The notes under the pieces: generated by a model | Told to the model about the DNA's origin: nothing | Databases searched by the model: none | What the model saw: the letters and a program-made list of their open reading frames with translations, nothing else | Shown here: one piece after another, positions 51,395-61,833 of the stretch | Layout of the letters: each line of letters begins with the position of its first letter | How positions within the stretch are numbered: the first letter of the stretch is position 1 | Position numbers and translations under genes: made by a program | From: Arion vulgaris | Taxonomy: Eukaryota > Mollusca > Gastropoda > Stylommatophora > Arionidae | Direction: 5' to 3' | Assembly (NCBI GenBank): GCA_020796225.1 | Contig: CM036767.1 | Coordinates: 11,823,427-11,887,426 of the forward strand | DNA length: 64,000 bases

Positions 51395-51567
51395 ACGCCG
51401 TTAAGAGAAAAAGAGTGGTCCAAAGCTACGAACTCGATCTCACCTACGACGAGATCAAGGACCTCTACAAAAATATCCCGATTGCTCTACGTAGGTACCC
51501 AACCGAGTACCTTGTGAGCAAGAGACGATCACCTTACCTCCACGCCACAGAGACAAACCCCCAGTTT
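51395..51567 (-). mobile_element. SINE-D, diverged copy
   Basis: Minus strand: TGTCTCTGTGGCGTGGAGGT, TCACAAGGTACTCGGTTGGG (decayed B box), GAGGTCCTTGATCTCGTCG, TAGGTGAGATCGAGTTCGTA. Confidence 0.65.
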
Positions 51568-52589
51568 CCAGCAGGACAAATAGCATTCATGATTGCAATA
51601 AGCAATCCAATAAGCAATAAGCAATTCGATTCGCATTGATACTCTTTCAGCAGAATCTAATGGGTAACACTTGTACCGGTAGCAAGATATTGTATATCTC
51701 CAACAAGAAGAACAAGCAAGAGTGCCTGTAAGTTCTAGCCTAGGGAAATTAAATCTCCATAATACTGTTGCCTTGTAGTTGATTGGGGACAATCAAAGGC
51801 TAGCGGAGCAAACCGTACACAAACCTGAACGGGCGACAAACCAAGGTGTTCATTAAAACGACCGGATTTGTTGGGTAGATGGTGCTCAAAAGCCCGGGAG
51901 GGCAGGCCGTCTAAGGGTCGCTGCCCTGAAAGAAAATAGCAACCCACTGCCTTGTGGGTTTTGGCTGGGAACAGTCAAAGGCTAGCGGAAGAAGCGAATC
52001 CGCACACAATAGCTGGCTGAAATCAAATACCCCACCGAAGGATAAGCAACTGTGCTCAAATAGGTGCTGAAGGTTGGTGCACGTACATTACGTTCTGATG
52101 TTTGACTGTTTATATATCACAAAGAGAATGATTAAAACAAGCCTAGAACGATCGAAGAAGAAGAAGAAGAAATCTCCATTTAAAAAAAACAACTTTGCTA
52201 TGCAGTCACCTTCCGGGGATTATTACAAGATGGGAAACAATCCTAACAGAAATCTCAGCATTATCTATTGAAGATTGATTGTGTCAGCTACAACGTAAGA
52301 GAGGGGGTAGATCAGAATAAATACATTGTTATGGACATGCTACAATCATTTTGACTTGACACTGTCTCTGTCAGCTACAACTTGGCAGGGGCGACCTATA
52401 CACGAAATCGGAAACCGGACTGATATACGATTCCTGTGTTGACATGGAGAACATTGCAAACTTCGTTCTGGCAATCTAGCATTACAAATTGTCCACTTGG
52501 TAACGGATTCTTTTTGAGAAACTGAAAGATGTTGCGGATTATCCGGGGTAGCCATAATGAAAACGGATCTAGATTAGGGGACAGTGGAG
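51568..52589. other. no gene; one internal duplication
   Basis: ACTGCCTTGTGGGTT...CAGTCAAAGGCTAGCGGA (51950-51989) is a diverged copy of TTGCCTTGTAGTTG...CAATCAAAGGCTAGCGGA (51769-51807). Near 52125-52165 an ATCACAAAGAG...(GAA)n stretch looks like a decayed SINE-X tail. 52346-52589 holds two short minus frames of unknown origin. Confidence 0.4.
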
Positions 52590-52650
52590 GATAAACTGCT
52601 GAGGCCCTATGCTCCACGAGGAGCGAAGAGGAATAAGTAAGTAATGGATT
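52590..52650 (+). mobile_element. LINE-J terminal tail
   Basis: TATGCTCCACGAGGAGCGAA then GAGGAATAAG reads LCSTRSEEE stop, the last residues of the LINE family represented at 53930 on the minus strand (LCFTRSGE). Confidence 0.5.
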
Positions 52651-52674
52651 GTTGAACGAAATAAGTTATTCTAA

Positions 52675-52911
52675 AAGTGTCTAAAGGCGATGATTGACTT
52701 GATTGCACCGGGTTTCTCCGTATGGCTCCGTCCTTGTCAGTAGCAATCTCACGTCATCTACCGAGAGTGTGGCACAAAGAATGAACTCCTTAGTCCCAGC
52801 AATAATCCTACGGATCTCGTAAACTATTGAATGACTAGGTCCTGATTAGAACCGACAACCTTCAGAACGACAGGCAAACGTATTATCCAATTCGCTATAG
52901 AGACCCCCTCC
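52675..52911 (-). mobile_element. SINE-A, diverged
   Basis: Minus: GGGGTCTCTATAGCGAATTG (head), TTGTCGGTTCTAATCAGG (B box), GATCCGTAGGATTATTGCTG, then CTCTCGGTAGATGACGTGAG and GGTGCAATCAAGTCAATCAT, ending TTTAGACACTTTT. Confidence 0.8.
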
Positions 52912-53219
52912 CTCTCCTCCCTCCCACTTCCCCATTTTAAAAGTGTGTTCCACGGAACAAGTTTGAGAACACCTGAGTTAGGCAGCTATTCATGTGCAGG
53001 GGCTGTACCATAAATGTATTGAATATAATGTTGGTGTTCTTTGGCCGTTATAATGTCATCTTTTATTGCTTGTAGATAGTTTACACGCCCCTAACTAACA
53101 TCTCATACATATTCATTCCCTCATCTCATACATATTCAGCTGTGATATAGTTCTTTCTAAATAACTGTATTGTCAATACTCCAATCTCAAATGTGATTTT
53201 TGTGCCTGCGGAGGTCTAC
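52912..53219. other. spacer
   Basis: Around 52935-52975 TTTTAAAAGTGTGTTCCACG and AAGTTTGAGAACACCTGAGT look like a decayed hAT end (GTTTGAGAACACCTG). CATCTCATACATATTCA occurs twice at 53099 and 53124. No gene. Confidence 0.4.
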
Positions 53220-53400
53220 AAGGTGCATTCTGCATCTGGTTCTGCATGCAGCCTAATTGGGTCCGGCTAGTCTTTCTTAGGAACGGTGAAATTCGCCCGA
53301 CGGTGTTGGCAATATGGTCATTTACACAGATGGATCTGTTGCTCTCCAAATGTGGAACTCGGGAATTGTTACTGCTCAGGCAGTAGGCGCTATTGGCAAG
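53220..53400 (+). pseudogene. small RNase H remnant of a LINE
   Basis: One frame reads GNMVIYTDGSVALQMWNSGI, VTAQAVGA: YTDGS is the first catalytic motif of RNase H. Too short to assign to a family. Confidence 0.45.
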
Positions 53401-53704
53401 TAAGACAGTGACGGTATGAGCCAGGCTGATATTCTGAATGTACTAGAGGAAATGTCCACGATTCAAGGGATAAAGGTGAATCTGCAACCTTAGCCAGGTT
53501 TGCAAGAATAGCACTTCTACACATCGTTGAAACTGAATGTAGCCAGACAAATAGCGTTATGCTGGAAGCCAAAGAAGAATAGTAAACCAGCACAGAACTA
53601 GTGTCGTCAGTCGTCACACGCTGAGGAACATCCTGACGAAGAGATGATAAAAACACTTATGAAATAATTGGTTCCATCTGCAGTTATGATTATGTGTTGT
53701 TTTT

Positions 53705-53922
53705 AAAAAAAAGTTATGCCCTACCCGGAAGTGCCACAACGAGTATACCCAGTTACGGTTGAACGTATACAAACTTCGAGCGTCGTCATTCTTTCGAATA
53801 AGAACTGCTCCGAACTTGTTTGAATGTGTTGCCTATTGGCTCTATGAAGGCGCCCACCCTTTGGTCGGTATCAAGTGGGTACCATAGTTTGATTTTAGCC
53901 AAAAGGCCGAAAGGTGTTGACT
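53705..53922 (-). mobile_element. U2 snRNA-derived SINE, copy 3
   Basis: Minus strand: CACCTTTCGGCCTTTTGGCT, AAAATCAAACTATGGTACCC, then ACCGACCAAAGGGTGGGCGC and CGCTCGAAGTTTGTATACGT, CACTTCCGGGTAGGGC. The U2 5' part is about 35 nt and more decayed than copy 2. Confidence 0.75.
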
Positions 53923-53929
53923 AAACTAA

Positions 53930-54270
53930 ACATATTCTCCTAGCATTGACTTTACTTATTTCTCACCGCTCCTCGTGAAGCATAGGACCTCAACAGTTGT
54001 TCTCAACTTTTCCCGGTCTCTGGCTGCTTTCTTGATGGTCTCCCAGTATAGTCGAGCACATTTCAGTTCCTCAAGAAAACTTTGTCTCCATGTCTGTTTA
54101 AGACGTCCTCTTTTCCGTTTTCCTTGCGGGTTCCACTCAAGTACTTGTCTAGCGACACTCGACTGTGTCTCCCGTAGCGTACGCCCATCCCATCACCATT
54201 TTCACCGCTTAACCTGGGTCATAATGGTTTCCTGTCCTGTTTTTATCCACAGATCTTTGTTTAGCATTGA
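53930..54270 (-). mobile_element. LINE-J 3' fragment
   Basis: Minus frames: VECR...STR, ...RKTEKRTS, TDMETKFS, ...EELKCARLYWETIKKAARDR, EKLRTTVEVLCFTRSGE. The pattern W-ELx(n)ARDRxxWRxxVxxLCSTR is a known LINE ORF2 ending. Confidence 0.65.
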
Positions 54271-54599
54271 CTTAGAATTTTAAAAACTTTGATTAACATT
54301 TCTGCTGACTGAGCTATGCCGTGTTACATGTCACATTTGCATAGTCATAGATTATCATGGCGTATCTGTATCTCAAGAGCGTCCAAGTATTCTGTACTCG
54401 TGTACCATATCTCTTCTATCTGTTGACGACAGACTATGGTCACGTTTTTATGATTGTTGTGCACTTCTCAAGTACATTATGTGCATATATTTAGTGAATA
54501 TGTATGCTTTATCAGACAACACCCCCTTTGTTCAACTTACATGTATTGTTTTTTTGTATCTTCGAACCCTCATTCACTTGTTCTGATTTGTTACACGTT
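54271..54599. other. spacer, T-rich, perhaps LINE-H 3' UTR
   Basis: No coding signal. It resembles 16791-17228 in composition and position beside a LINE-H end. Confidence 0.4.
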
Positions 54600-55040
54600 T
54601 GTTCATATTATTTTATGCGATCGACGCCATGGCACATTGGGTATTCTCATGTGTGCTCTGTCTTCTTCTGCAGCAGCCATCATAAGTCTATTTGCTCACC
54701 GTACCCCTGAGAAATTGATTAGTATACCTTATTTCTCTACCACGAAGACGACACTGTCTGGTATGTCTAAACTTGTACCCATGAGAAGTTGATTAGTATA
54801 TCTTATTTCTCTACCACGAAGACGACACTGTCTGGTATGTCTAAACTTAACTCCTAATTCTCGGACTCGTTCCAGTGTCTGAGGTTCGCCATATCACCCA
54901 AATGAGAGCGTACCGCATTGATGGCATCGGCTCTGTTCATACTTCTGCACTCTTGAGTTGGGCATTGTTTGCAAGAAAGTCAGCACGCTCGTTACTCTGC
55001 ACTCCAGCATGTCCAAGCACATTTGTTCATGTGCAATGCT
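54600..55040 (-). mobile_element. LINE-H C-terminal fragment with 68-bp duplication
   Basis: GATCGACGCCATGGCACATT, GGGTATTCTCATGTGTGCTC and CCACGAAGACGACACTGTCT match 17229-17590. The block from GAAATTGATTAGTATA to GGTATGTCTAAACTT is present twice (54711-54774 and 54784-54849). Confidence 0.75.
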
Positions 55041-55089
55041 GCTGCATTGGGGAGGGGGCTAAAAGATACCGATATATAATAATACTAAA

Positions 55090-55185
55090 GGCGAAACACG
55101 TAAAAAACAAAGTACTGTAGTTTTAAAAATTACAAAAACAATATACAGCGACGTTTCGACCAAAAGACTTTTTTAAAGCAAAGGA
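55090..55185 (-). mobile_element. family P end fragment
   Basis: GCGAAACACGTAAAAAACAA, AGTACTGTAGTTTTAAAAAT, TACAGCGACGTTTCGACCAA, AAGACTTTTTTAAAGCAAAG: same order as 36641-36740. Confidence 0.6.
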
Positions 55186-55324
55186 TACAACAGAAGAGAA
55201 GAAATTCAGAGTTCTTGGACGGCAGACATAAACATTTACAGTCAAACAATAAAACCCCAACGGCCCTAAAATGAAAATATTTTATTGGTTTGATTTTTAT
55301 TTCCCGTAGTAATTCTTTCTTCAT

Positions 55325-55592
55325 TGAAACATAACAATCCTGGCATATCCTTTACATGACGTTGCCATCAACCGCAGTCAACTAGTCGTTGATTTTCTAG
55401 GCACCACTTATACGTTCAGTAGTTTGTCATTACTTTCTGAACGGCGAGGTCTATTTTTACTATTCGTAAAAAAAAACAAGGAAACTAATTTGCTTCCAAA
55501 CCTGACCGCCGTGGAGTTTGAACTAGGTACTCTTGGGTTGTGATCGAGGTCACTACCGTTGAAGCTACAGACGCTGACTATTTCTTTATTAC
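55325..55592 (-). mobile_element. SINE-C
   Basis: Contains TCGTTGATTTTCTAGGCACC, ACTTATACGTTCAGTAGTTT and CTTTCTGAACGGCGAGGTCT, and on the minus strand the B box CTAGTTCAAACTCCAC. Nearly complete. Confidence 0.85.
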
Positions 55593-55674
55593 TTGTGTTT
55601 ATTTAACGATATTTTTCTGTCCGTTTGTCTTTACCAAAAATACAACATATAGGTCTGTATATCCTTATCACAAA

Positions 55675-56110
55675 TAATAATAATAATAATTCCCCTCGTA
55701 CCGTTATACGTTACGTAGGGCATGCAAGTAATTTCTCCATACCGCGCTATCCTGAGCAACTCGCTCAATCTCCTCCATGGAACTGAGACCGATATTTCTT
55801 GTTTCTCTCAGCAAAGTTCGTTTCAGGGTCTCCTTAGGTCGTCCTCTCTTTCTTGAAACAATTGCATCCCACTTCAATGCCTGCTTTGATATTCATTGAT
55901 CATTTCTTCTCAAGGTGTGTCCAACATATCTCCATCTTCTCTTTCTTATAACAGTTATCACTAGTGGTTGACCAGACATTTCTTCTCAAGGTGTGCCCAA
56001 CATATCTCCATCTTCTCTTTCTTATAACAGTTGTCCCTAGTGGTTGACCAGACATTTCTCTGATTTCTTGACTTCTCCTTATCACAAAGGCGCTAATTAA
56101 ATCTTCCAAG
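55675..56110 (-). mobile_element. LINE-E 3' fragment, longest copy, with duplication
   Basis: Minus: RRSQEIREMSGQPL, VIRKRRWRYVGHTLRRN, ALKWDAIVSRKRGRPKETLK, RTLLRETRNIGL, SMEEIERVAQD, WRNYLHALRNV (in pieces). The block ATTTCTTCTCAAGGTGTGYC to ...TGGTTGACCAGAC occurs twice (55901-55979, 55979-56055), which breaks the frame. Confidence 0.8.
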
Positions 56111-56534
56111 TGCTTGTTCGTTGTTCATATTTGTGAACAGTACATAAATATCGAGTAAATATATCACTTGATAATCCTCAACTTTATCTTATTTGTTATC
56201 TGTTTAGATGTTAGGTAACTTGCTTATGTCATTGAATGTGCTTTTGAACATTCCTATGTTTTTCTAATCTTTTTATACACCTGCTATCATCTGTACTTAT
56301 GTGTCCTAGATATTATATATATCTGACTAGCTCATCCTTTCGTCACATTTGTTCATCGCCCCTTCCTGCACCATAATTACACACCATCACAAAATTAATC
56401 ACTCACTTGACCTAAACTACGTCATAATTAACCAAACTTATGCCAGATTGTCTCCCTTGATGGGGCTGCTTTTATCTTGAACACCCTGTATATTATATTC
56501 GATTGTTATATTGTTAAATCATGTATAATCATGG
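56111..56534. other. spacer
   Basis: TCTGTACTTATGTGTCCTAG and TTAGATGTTAGGTAACTTGC recur at 56713-56826 (TTAGATGTTAGTAACTTGCT ... CTGTACTTATGTGTCCTAGA), so this ~120-bp stretch is duplicated on both sides of the LINE-B piece. Confidence 0.5.
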
Positions 56535-56722
56535 AAAGGGTAACCAGCAAGAGAAGAAGAGGAAGACCACGAAAAGATGGATTCAGGATGTAACTGATGG
56601 TTTTAATATGACGCTGCAGAAGCGAACATCTGGTCTATGAGAGAGAGAAATTCCGAAGGAACTGTTAGGGTGGAAAAGTTCTGCTCATGACAAGCTATTT
56701 GATGATGATGATTAGATGTTAG
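56535..56722 (+). mobile_element. LINE-B 3' fragment
   Basis: ACCAGCAAGAGAAGAAGAGG, AAGACCACGAAAAGATGGAT, TCAGGATGTAACTGATGG to GACAAGCTATTTGATGATGA. The R-GRP-K-W-QD block is readable with a frameshift. Confidence 0.75.
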
Positions 56723-56829
56723 TAACTTGCTTATGTTATTGAATGCTCTTTTGACATTCCTATTCTCTTCCTAATCTCTTTTTTTTTTTACATCTGCTAT
56801 CTATCTTCTGTACTTATGTGTCCTAGATA

Positions 56830-56995
56830 CAGTGGCGGCTCGTAATCATTTTTGTTGGTGGGGCCAGACCAAAATTTGCGGAAAAATCATGGTTTTGGGT
56901 TAGGTTACATTTTAATTTATAAAATAATAAATACACGTTACACATTAATTTTGGTGGGGCCTGCCCCACATGCCCTTAATGACGAGCCGCCACTG
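56830..56995. mobile_element. MITE-3 (hAT-like), copy 2, intact ends
   Basis: A 166-bp element with inverted ends CAGTGGCGGCTCGT and ACGAGCCGCCACTG and a perfect 8-bp duplication CCTAGATA (56822-56829, 56996-57003). The interior (GTTGGTGGGGCCAGACC ... TTTTGGTGGGGCC) is imperfectly palindromic. Confidence 0.95.
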
Positions 56996-57109
56996 CCTAG
57001 ATATAAGATATTGTTCATTCGCTTCAGTAGTTCTCCTGTTATTTTTATGTTAAATTAGATTGTTATATTATTAAAGTGTTAAATTATATTATATATTAAT
57101 AAATTGCAT

Positions 57110-57178
57110 TTACCGATTTAAGAGTTTGGAATTACTTGTACAGTAGAGCTGGATGCTTGAGGGCAGAAAGTAACGCTT
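57110..57178 (+). mobile_element. LINE-H2 small fragment
   Basis: GAGTTTGGAATTACTTGTAC, AGTAGAGCTGGATGCTTGAG, GGCAGAAAGTAACGC align with the middle of 24290-24615. Confidence 0.5.
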
Positions 57179-57179
57179 T

Positions 57180-57392
57180 AACAGAGTTGTGCGCCCACCT
57201 GCCCAGCGTGTTCGTTGCGCGTTGGACTGCGGGTGACTAGCCCTCTGTGAGTGCTGGTTCAATTTTGCGGGCTGGCAGAAGAGCCACAGGTTCCCTAGAT
57301 TCATGGTGTTCGTGACACCGAACCGAAAGGTTACGATGTCCATGGCACGGAGCCGAAGAGCCGAAAAGCTCAAGTGCTTCTGGATCGGGAAA
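57180..57392 (+). mobile_element. SINE-E
   Basis: GCCCAGCGTGTTCGTTGCGC, GTTGGACTGCGGGTGACTAG, GGTTCAATTTTGCGGGC (B box), ACACCGAACCGAAAGGTTAC, CATGGCACGGAGCCGAAGAG, AAGTGCTTCTGGATCGGG. Confidence 0.85.
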
Positions 57393-57714
57393 TAAAAACA
57401 CCCAAAAAACAAGAGTTGTGTCTTTCTTGTTTGTTCATTGTTCAAAATTCAGCTCACTACCATGAGTCAGTATTGTTGGTTGTATGTAACAACAGTGATA
57501 GCTTCTTTTACCAACTCTGTGAAGACAGTGTCATCGTATACAATACTTGAGCGCACTGTGAAGGAACAGATAGAGATGGTATAACAAAAATATGAAAGCA
57601 AGAAAAGCTTTCTTGCACTTGACAATTTTTGCAGTCTAAAGAAATCAAATCTAAACAATTCAAATTTGACTCAATGTTAAAGCAGTTGTACTATAATAAA
57701 TAAAATAACATTTT
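57393..57714. other. spacer
   Basis: No feature recognised. Confidence 0.5.
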
Positions 57715-57895
57715 CGTAGCTTTTCAGAGTTTAGGTATGAAGTGCATCTCACTTAAATTTAAAAACTCTAGTGTGCAGGAGGTATGAGGGGCAATTCCAT
57801 TACTCATGTTGGAACGTCAGGTGTGTATGAACCCACAACTGTCTTGAGTCCGAGTCGATAGAGCGATCGTTTAATCATTTCACTAATTCACCCTA
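57715..57895 (-). mobile_element. SINE-F
   Basis: Shares GGTATGAAGTGCATCTCACT-type start, CTAGTGTGCAGGAGGTATGA, AATTCCATTACTCATG and GAGTCCGAGTCGATAG with the copy at 3405. Confidence 0.6.
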
Positions 57896-57930
57896 CTGTA
57901 GCGTTACAAATATGTTGAAGAAATCTCCTT

Positions 57931-58166
57931 CTTCAGGTATCTCTGGTCATGCGCTTAGTTTACTGTGGACCACAATCTGGGCAGTCAGCTTCACGTCTGT
58001 CAGGTTTCTTTCTTCAGGTATCTCTGGTCATGTGCTTAGTTTACTGTTGACCACAATCTGGGCAGTCAGCTTCACGTCTGTCAGGTTTCTTTCTTCAGCG
58101 ATCTCTGGTCATGTGCTTAGTTTACTTTGGACCACAATCTGGGCAGTCAGCTTCACGTCTGTCAGG
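57931..58166. repeat. 81-bp repeat, three copies
   Basis: CTTCAGGTATCTCTGGTCAT, GCGCTTAGTTTACTGTGGAC, CACAATCTGGGCAGTCAGCT, TCACGTCTGTCAGGTTTCTT, starting at 57931, 58012 and 58093. The in-phase 27-residue translation is an artefact of the unit length. Confidence 0.95.
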
Positions 58167-58449
58167 ATTCCCCATAGCTTAGTTTTTAGGTCGATCGTGT
58201 GGCCACTGTGCTTCTAAAGCTCACACAAGAGAAACAGTCTTGCATGACATACTAAAGTGTCTGTTTCACCTGCTGACACTGGCAGAGAGCTGTTTGATTT
58301 ATTCCTAGTCTCTATAAGTGTTTATAGAGTCTGCAGTATCTGGTACGTAGTCGAAACATAATGATCTGGTATGTTCTGCTTAGGTCTTTGATGGAGTCTT
58401 TTCCATAATCATATATATAGAAGAAATAAAACGATAATTAATAAATTGA
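58167..58449. other. spacer
   Basis: No feature recognised. Confidence 0.5.
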
Positions 58450-58712
58450 CAACATTCACCAACTGGTGTCTACGCAGAATAGAGGGACTACGTTGGTATG
58501 ATAGTGTCAGAAATTATGAGCATATGGAGAGAAAACGAGAAAGATCCCATGGAACAAAGAGATGACGAGAACACACATTGAGATAACCAGAGAGATATAT
58601 AACAAAAACTAGCAAGGAAAGTGAAAAAAGAGGGAAGCCTAGAAATATGTGGAGGCGATTATCGATATACGGAAGAGCTGAAATGATATGCACGAGATGA
58701 TTTAAGGGGACA
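58450..58712 (+). mobile_element. LINE-I 3' fragment
   Basis: FTNWCLRRIEGLRWYDSVRN, YEHMERKRER, ...REHTLR, then KRGKPRNMWRRLSIYGRAEM: the LRRI-G-W-D-VxN and RG-P-NxWRR blocks of a LINE C-terminus. Confidence 0.7.
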
Positions 58713-59389
58713 TACTACTGAAAGTTGGGTCATTATAGCTTATAGATATCGATTTTCAAATTCATCATATTATGTTAGTATTGCATCTCTACAATCAAAT
58801 TATGCAAAGAGTTTTATTTATGATCCCGAAAAATGCTTCAAAATTATTTTTCAACAGCCCTACCCTCTAAAAATTTGCTGTAGAAAATGTCTTCAATTGT
58901 CTTTCTTTTGTCCCTAGATACAGTGTATGACATTCAATTAACCCAATCGAGTCATGTATCATTGTAAAGCTTGATCTCAGTACTAACAGATATATTAGAT
59001 TTAATTAGGCTAAGCAATGACTGTATGCTGTAACGGACGATTTCCCCGACACTTTAGACTAAATTCACATTACATTTTTAAAACACAGTTTTCTCCCATT
59101 TGTAAATTTCGTTAACGTGGGTAATGTATGTTTTCCACATGAAAGAAATCCTCAAGATAGCAATATGAGATTTGACCCTGACATATATATATATTAATAT
59201 TGAAGCCCTTAGACAATAGAAAATGCACCTTTCTCTAGCAAATAAATTTATATGAATTTTTTTATGAACCAGGAGTCCAATTTTGGGCCGTGAATTGGGT
59301 ATGTCTTATTCGTTGCACTCCTAGAGATCAGTTAAATGTTACAGAACAATTTAAAGTTGTCAGTGGGCAAGAATATTGGTATATTTAGG
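58713..59389. other. spacer
   Basis: AT-rich unique-looking sequence without repeat ends I could pair. No gene. Confidence 0.5.
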
Positions 59390-59771
59390 TTGTGCAGTCA
59401 AAAAAAATATTGCAATTGTTATTTCTTCCTTTGCGTTCCCGGCCTAGCCTGATGAACCAACTTCTATCATGAATTTTACTGTTGTTTTTAGGGACTCCGT
59501 TCCTCCGTGCACAGCTTCGAAGCTCTGTGTGTTGTGGCCAGTACTCTTTTCTTATACCTGCTAAACGTTGACAGTCTTGCAAGACGTGTTCTGCCGTCAT
59601 GTCTGCCATATTGCATGGGCACAGGCTAGTTGTGCCAATTTTAAATTTATGGAACATGTGGGCTCGGAGCTTATTGTGGCCGGTACGGAGGCGAAATATG
59701 GCAACTTGTTCACTGCGAGAGAGATCCAGTATCCGTCGCTGTCTGTGTACTGCAGGTGGTCTTTTGCCCAT
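59385..59771 (-). pseudogene. LINE ORF2 C-terminal Cys/His region
   Basis: Frame of 128 codons: SRSEQVAIFRLRTGHNKLRA, KFKIGTTSLCPCNMADMTAE, HVLQDCQRLAG, with C-x-C...H...C. The tail RNGVPKNNSKIHDRSWFI continues to the stop. Confidence 0.8.
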
Positions 59772-59970
59772 TTGCTTCGATAGTGCGAACCGATGGTTGT
59801 TTTGACTTCTCCATAGCGATCTCGAGATCAGTCTGGGGTAGATCGCCCGCCCTCTTTGGCTAGCTTGTCGGCCGCTTCGTTTCCCTTAATGTTGCAGTGT
59901 GACGGTATCCACTGGATGACGGTGCGTTTGAGTGAACTCGTTAGTTCAGCGAGGGACGTTTTGAGCTCAT

Positions 59971-60240
59971 TCATCTCAGTTTGCCGACGCATTTGAGTGC
60001 CGTGATGACCGATAGAGCATCGGTGAATATCACGACCTTGTTGCGTGTAGTGTTTCTTCTCTCCAAGATCATTTCGGCCGCCTCTTTGATTGCCTCTGCC
60101 TCAGCTCGGTAGTTATTCGAGTATTTGCCAGTTGCAATCGCTTTCTTGACCATGACTTTCTTTGAGATTTTAAGCACTATTCCTCCTCCGCCATCGCTTA
60201 TTGCGTTATTTGCCGATCCGTCCGTGTAGACGTGCGTCCA
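59971..60240 (-). pseudogene. LINE RNase H domain with intact catalytic residues
   Basis: HVYTDGSANNAISDGGGGIV, then NNYRAEAEAIKEAAEMILER and VVIFTDALSVITALK: Asp (YTDGS), Glu (RAEAEAI) and Asp (FTDALS) are all present in one frame. The frame is lost near 59971. Confidence 0.85.
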
Positions 60241-60432
60241 CTCATTTTCAGGGTACTCTGATTCTATGTGCTCTTCTGCTGCAGTTTTTCTGTCGAGGTT
60301 TGTTTGATCCCTTTTGCTCAGTATGCCTGGGATTGATTCCTTAGTTCTGCATTTTTGTTTTCCATGGCGGACATTTGTCGATTGCCGGGATTGGTTTGGC
60401 TGTGCATTTGGACAGGACTGGATGGTCTGTGG

Positions 60433-61077
60433 TCAGTGCGTTAGAGATTCTAACGAAGTTAGATCTCTGTATTCTCCACTTTCGGATACATACATTCTTT
60501 CATGCATTGGATGAGATTTGAGCCGTTTGAGTTTTTCCGCAAATACTACTACTTTTTTGTCCCTTCGGTCAGTCATTGGTTGGATGCCTGTGATGGTCTC
60601 CATCGCCTTGATGGGCGTGAACTTTATGGCTCCAGTGATAATGCGTAAGGCCCGGTTTTGACTGCTGCTCACTTTTGCGAATTGCTTGTTCGATGGATTG
60701 CTCCATGCTGCCATACCGTACTCTAGGACCGGTCGCACTCTACCAGAGTAAAGTGTCTTGAGAATTCTGGTGTTTGCTCCCCATGTGGAACCTGCGAGTT
60801 TACGCATCATTGTTAGCCTATGTCTCGCTTTTGCCGTAGCATTTTCGATCTGGGTGCACCAAGTCAGCTTTCTGTCGAGTGTGACTCCTGGGTACGTTGG
60901 GGTTTTATTTTCTGGAAGGTTCAGCCCATTGACTTTAAGCGTTATCTTGTAATCCTTGTTATTCTGGGAGAACACAGTGTAGGTGGTCTTTGAAGGATTT
61001 ATTTTCATATTCCACTTTGCTGACCACACTTCAAGATTATTTAACGTAGCTTGCAGCCGATTTTCTGCTGTGGGCAT
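60433..61077 (-). pseudogene. LINE RT thumb and connection region
   Basis: KWNMKINPSKTTYTVFSQNN, TYPGVTLDRKLTWCTQIENA, MMRKLAGSTWGANTRILKTL, GRVRPVLEYGMAAWSNPSNK, NRALRIITGAIKFTPIKAME. It is in the same frame as the upstream RT, separated only by TAA at 61078-61080. Confidence 0.9.
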
Positions 61078-61761
61078 TTACTCTTCTCTCGCCCATATTG
61101 CCAAGTCGTCGGCATACATGGCAGAGTGTACTCGTTCATGGAGGCATGTTGCAATGTCGTTGACGAAGATTAGAAATAGAGTGGGTGAGAGCACTCCTCC
61201 TTGGGGAACTCCTTGCTCCAGTGTGGTCTTCATACTTTTGTACCCCTGAACCTGAACTCTTGCTGTTCTGTTCTCTAGGTACCTATCGAGCCAATTGTAC
61301 ATTCTTCCCTTTACGCCGAGGGTAAGCAGTTTTAGCCTTAATCCTTCTTTCCAGACTGTGTCAAATGCCTTCTCCATATCTACCAAGACTGCCAGTGTCT
61401 GTTTCTTTTCTTGGAAACCATCCTCGATTTCCTGGACAATGTAGGTTACTTGATCCTCTGTGGATCTGTATCTCCGAAAACCGCCTTGTTGTGCCATAAG
61501 CAGCCCTTTGCTTTCCAAGTGCCAGGATAAGCGTTTGTTCACCATGCGCTCCATAAGTTTGCCCGTGCAGCTTAGGAGGCTTATTGGTCTGTAACTCGCT
61601 GGGTCGAGTTTATTTTTGCCTGGTTTTAGGATAGGTACCATGATTGCTTCTTTCCATTCTTGAGGTACTATGCCTGTTTTCCACGACATGTTGAGAACGG
61701 ACAGTAGAGCGACCTTTGCTCTGTTTCCCAAGTTTTTTAAGCATCTCATTGGTGATCCCAT
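61078..61761 (-). pseudogene. LINE reverse transcriptase core, one nonsense codon
   Basis: YRPISLLSCTGKLMERMVNK, QQGGFRRYRSTEDQVTYIVQ, LAVLVDMEKAFDTVWKEGLR (motif A), LEQGVPQGGVLSPTLFLIFV (motif B), HSAMYADDLAIW (motif C, YADD intact). A TAA follows AREE, and the next in-frame codon is ATG of the next segment. Upstream, LKPRKSPGKDGITNE is in another frame (shift near 61740). Confidence 0.95.
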
Positions 61762-61833
61762 CTTTTCCGGGCGACTTTCTGGGTTTCAGGTCCCTTAAGG
61801 CCTCTTCCAGCTCGTTACTGGTGAATGTGTCCG

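Noticed and set aside
50605..51639. 344-codon and 226-codon open frames rich in YLSI/VCLS
   Set aside because: A tetranucleotide microsatellite has no stops in these phases. No domain sequence outside the repeat.
57912..58217. 101-codon frame with three 27-residue repeats
   Set aside because: 81-bp tandem repeat. No start context or homology beyond the repeat.
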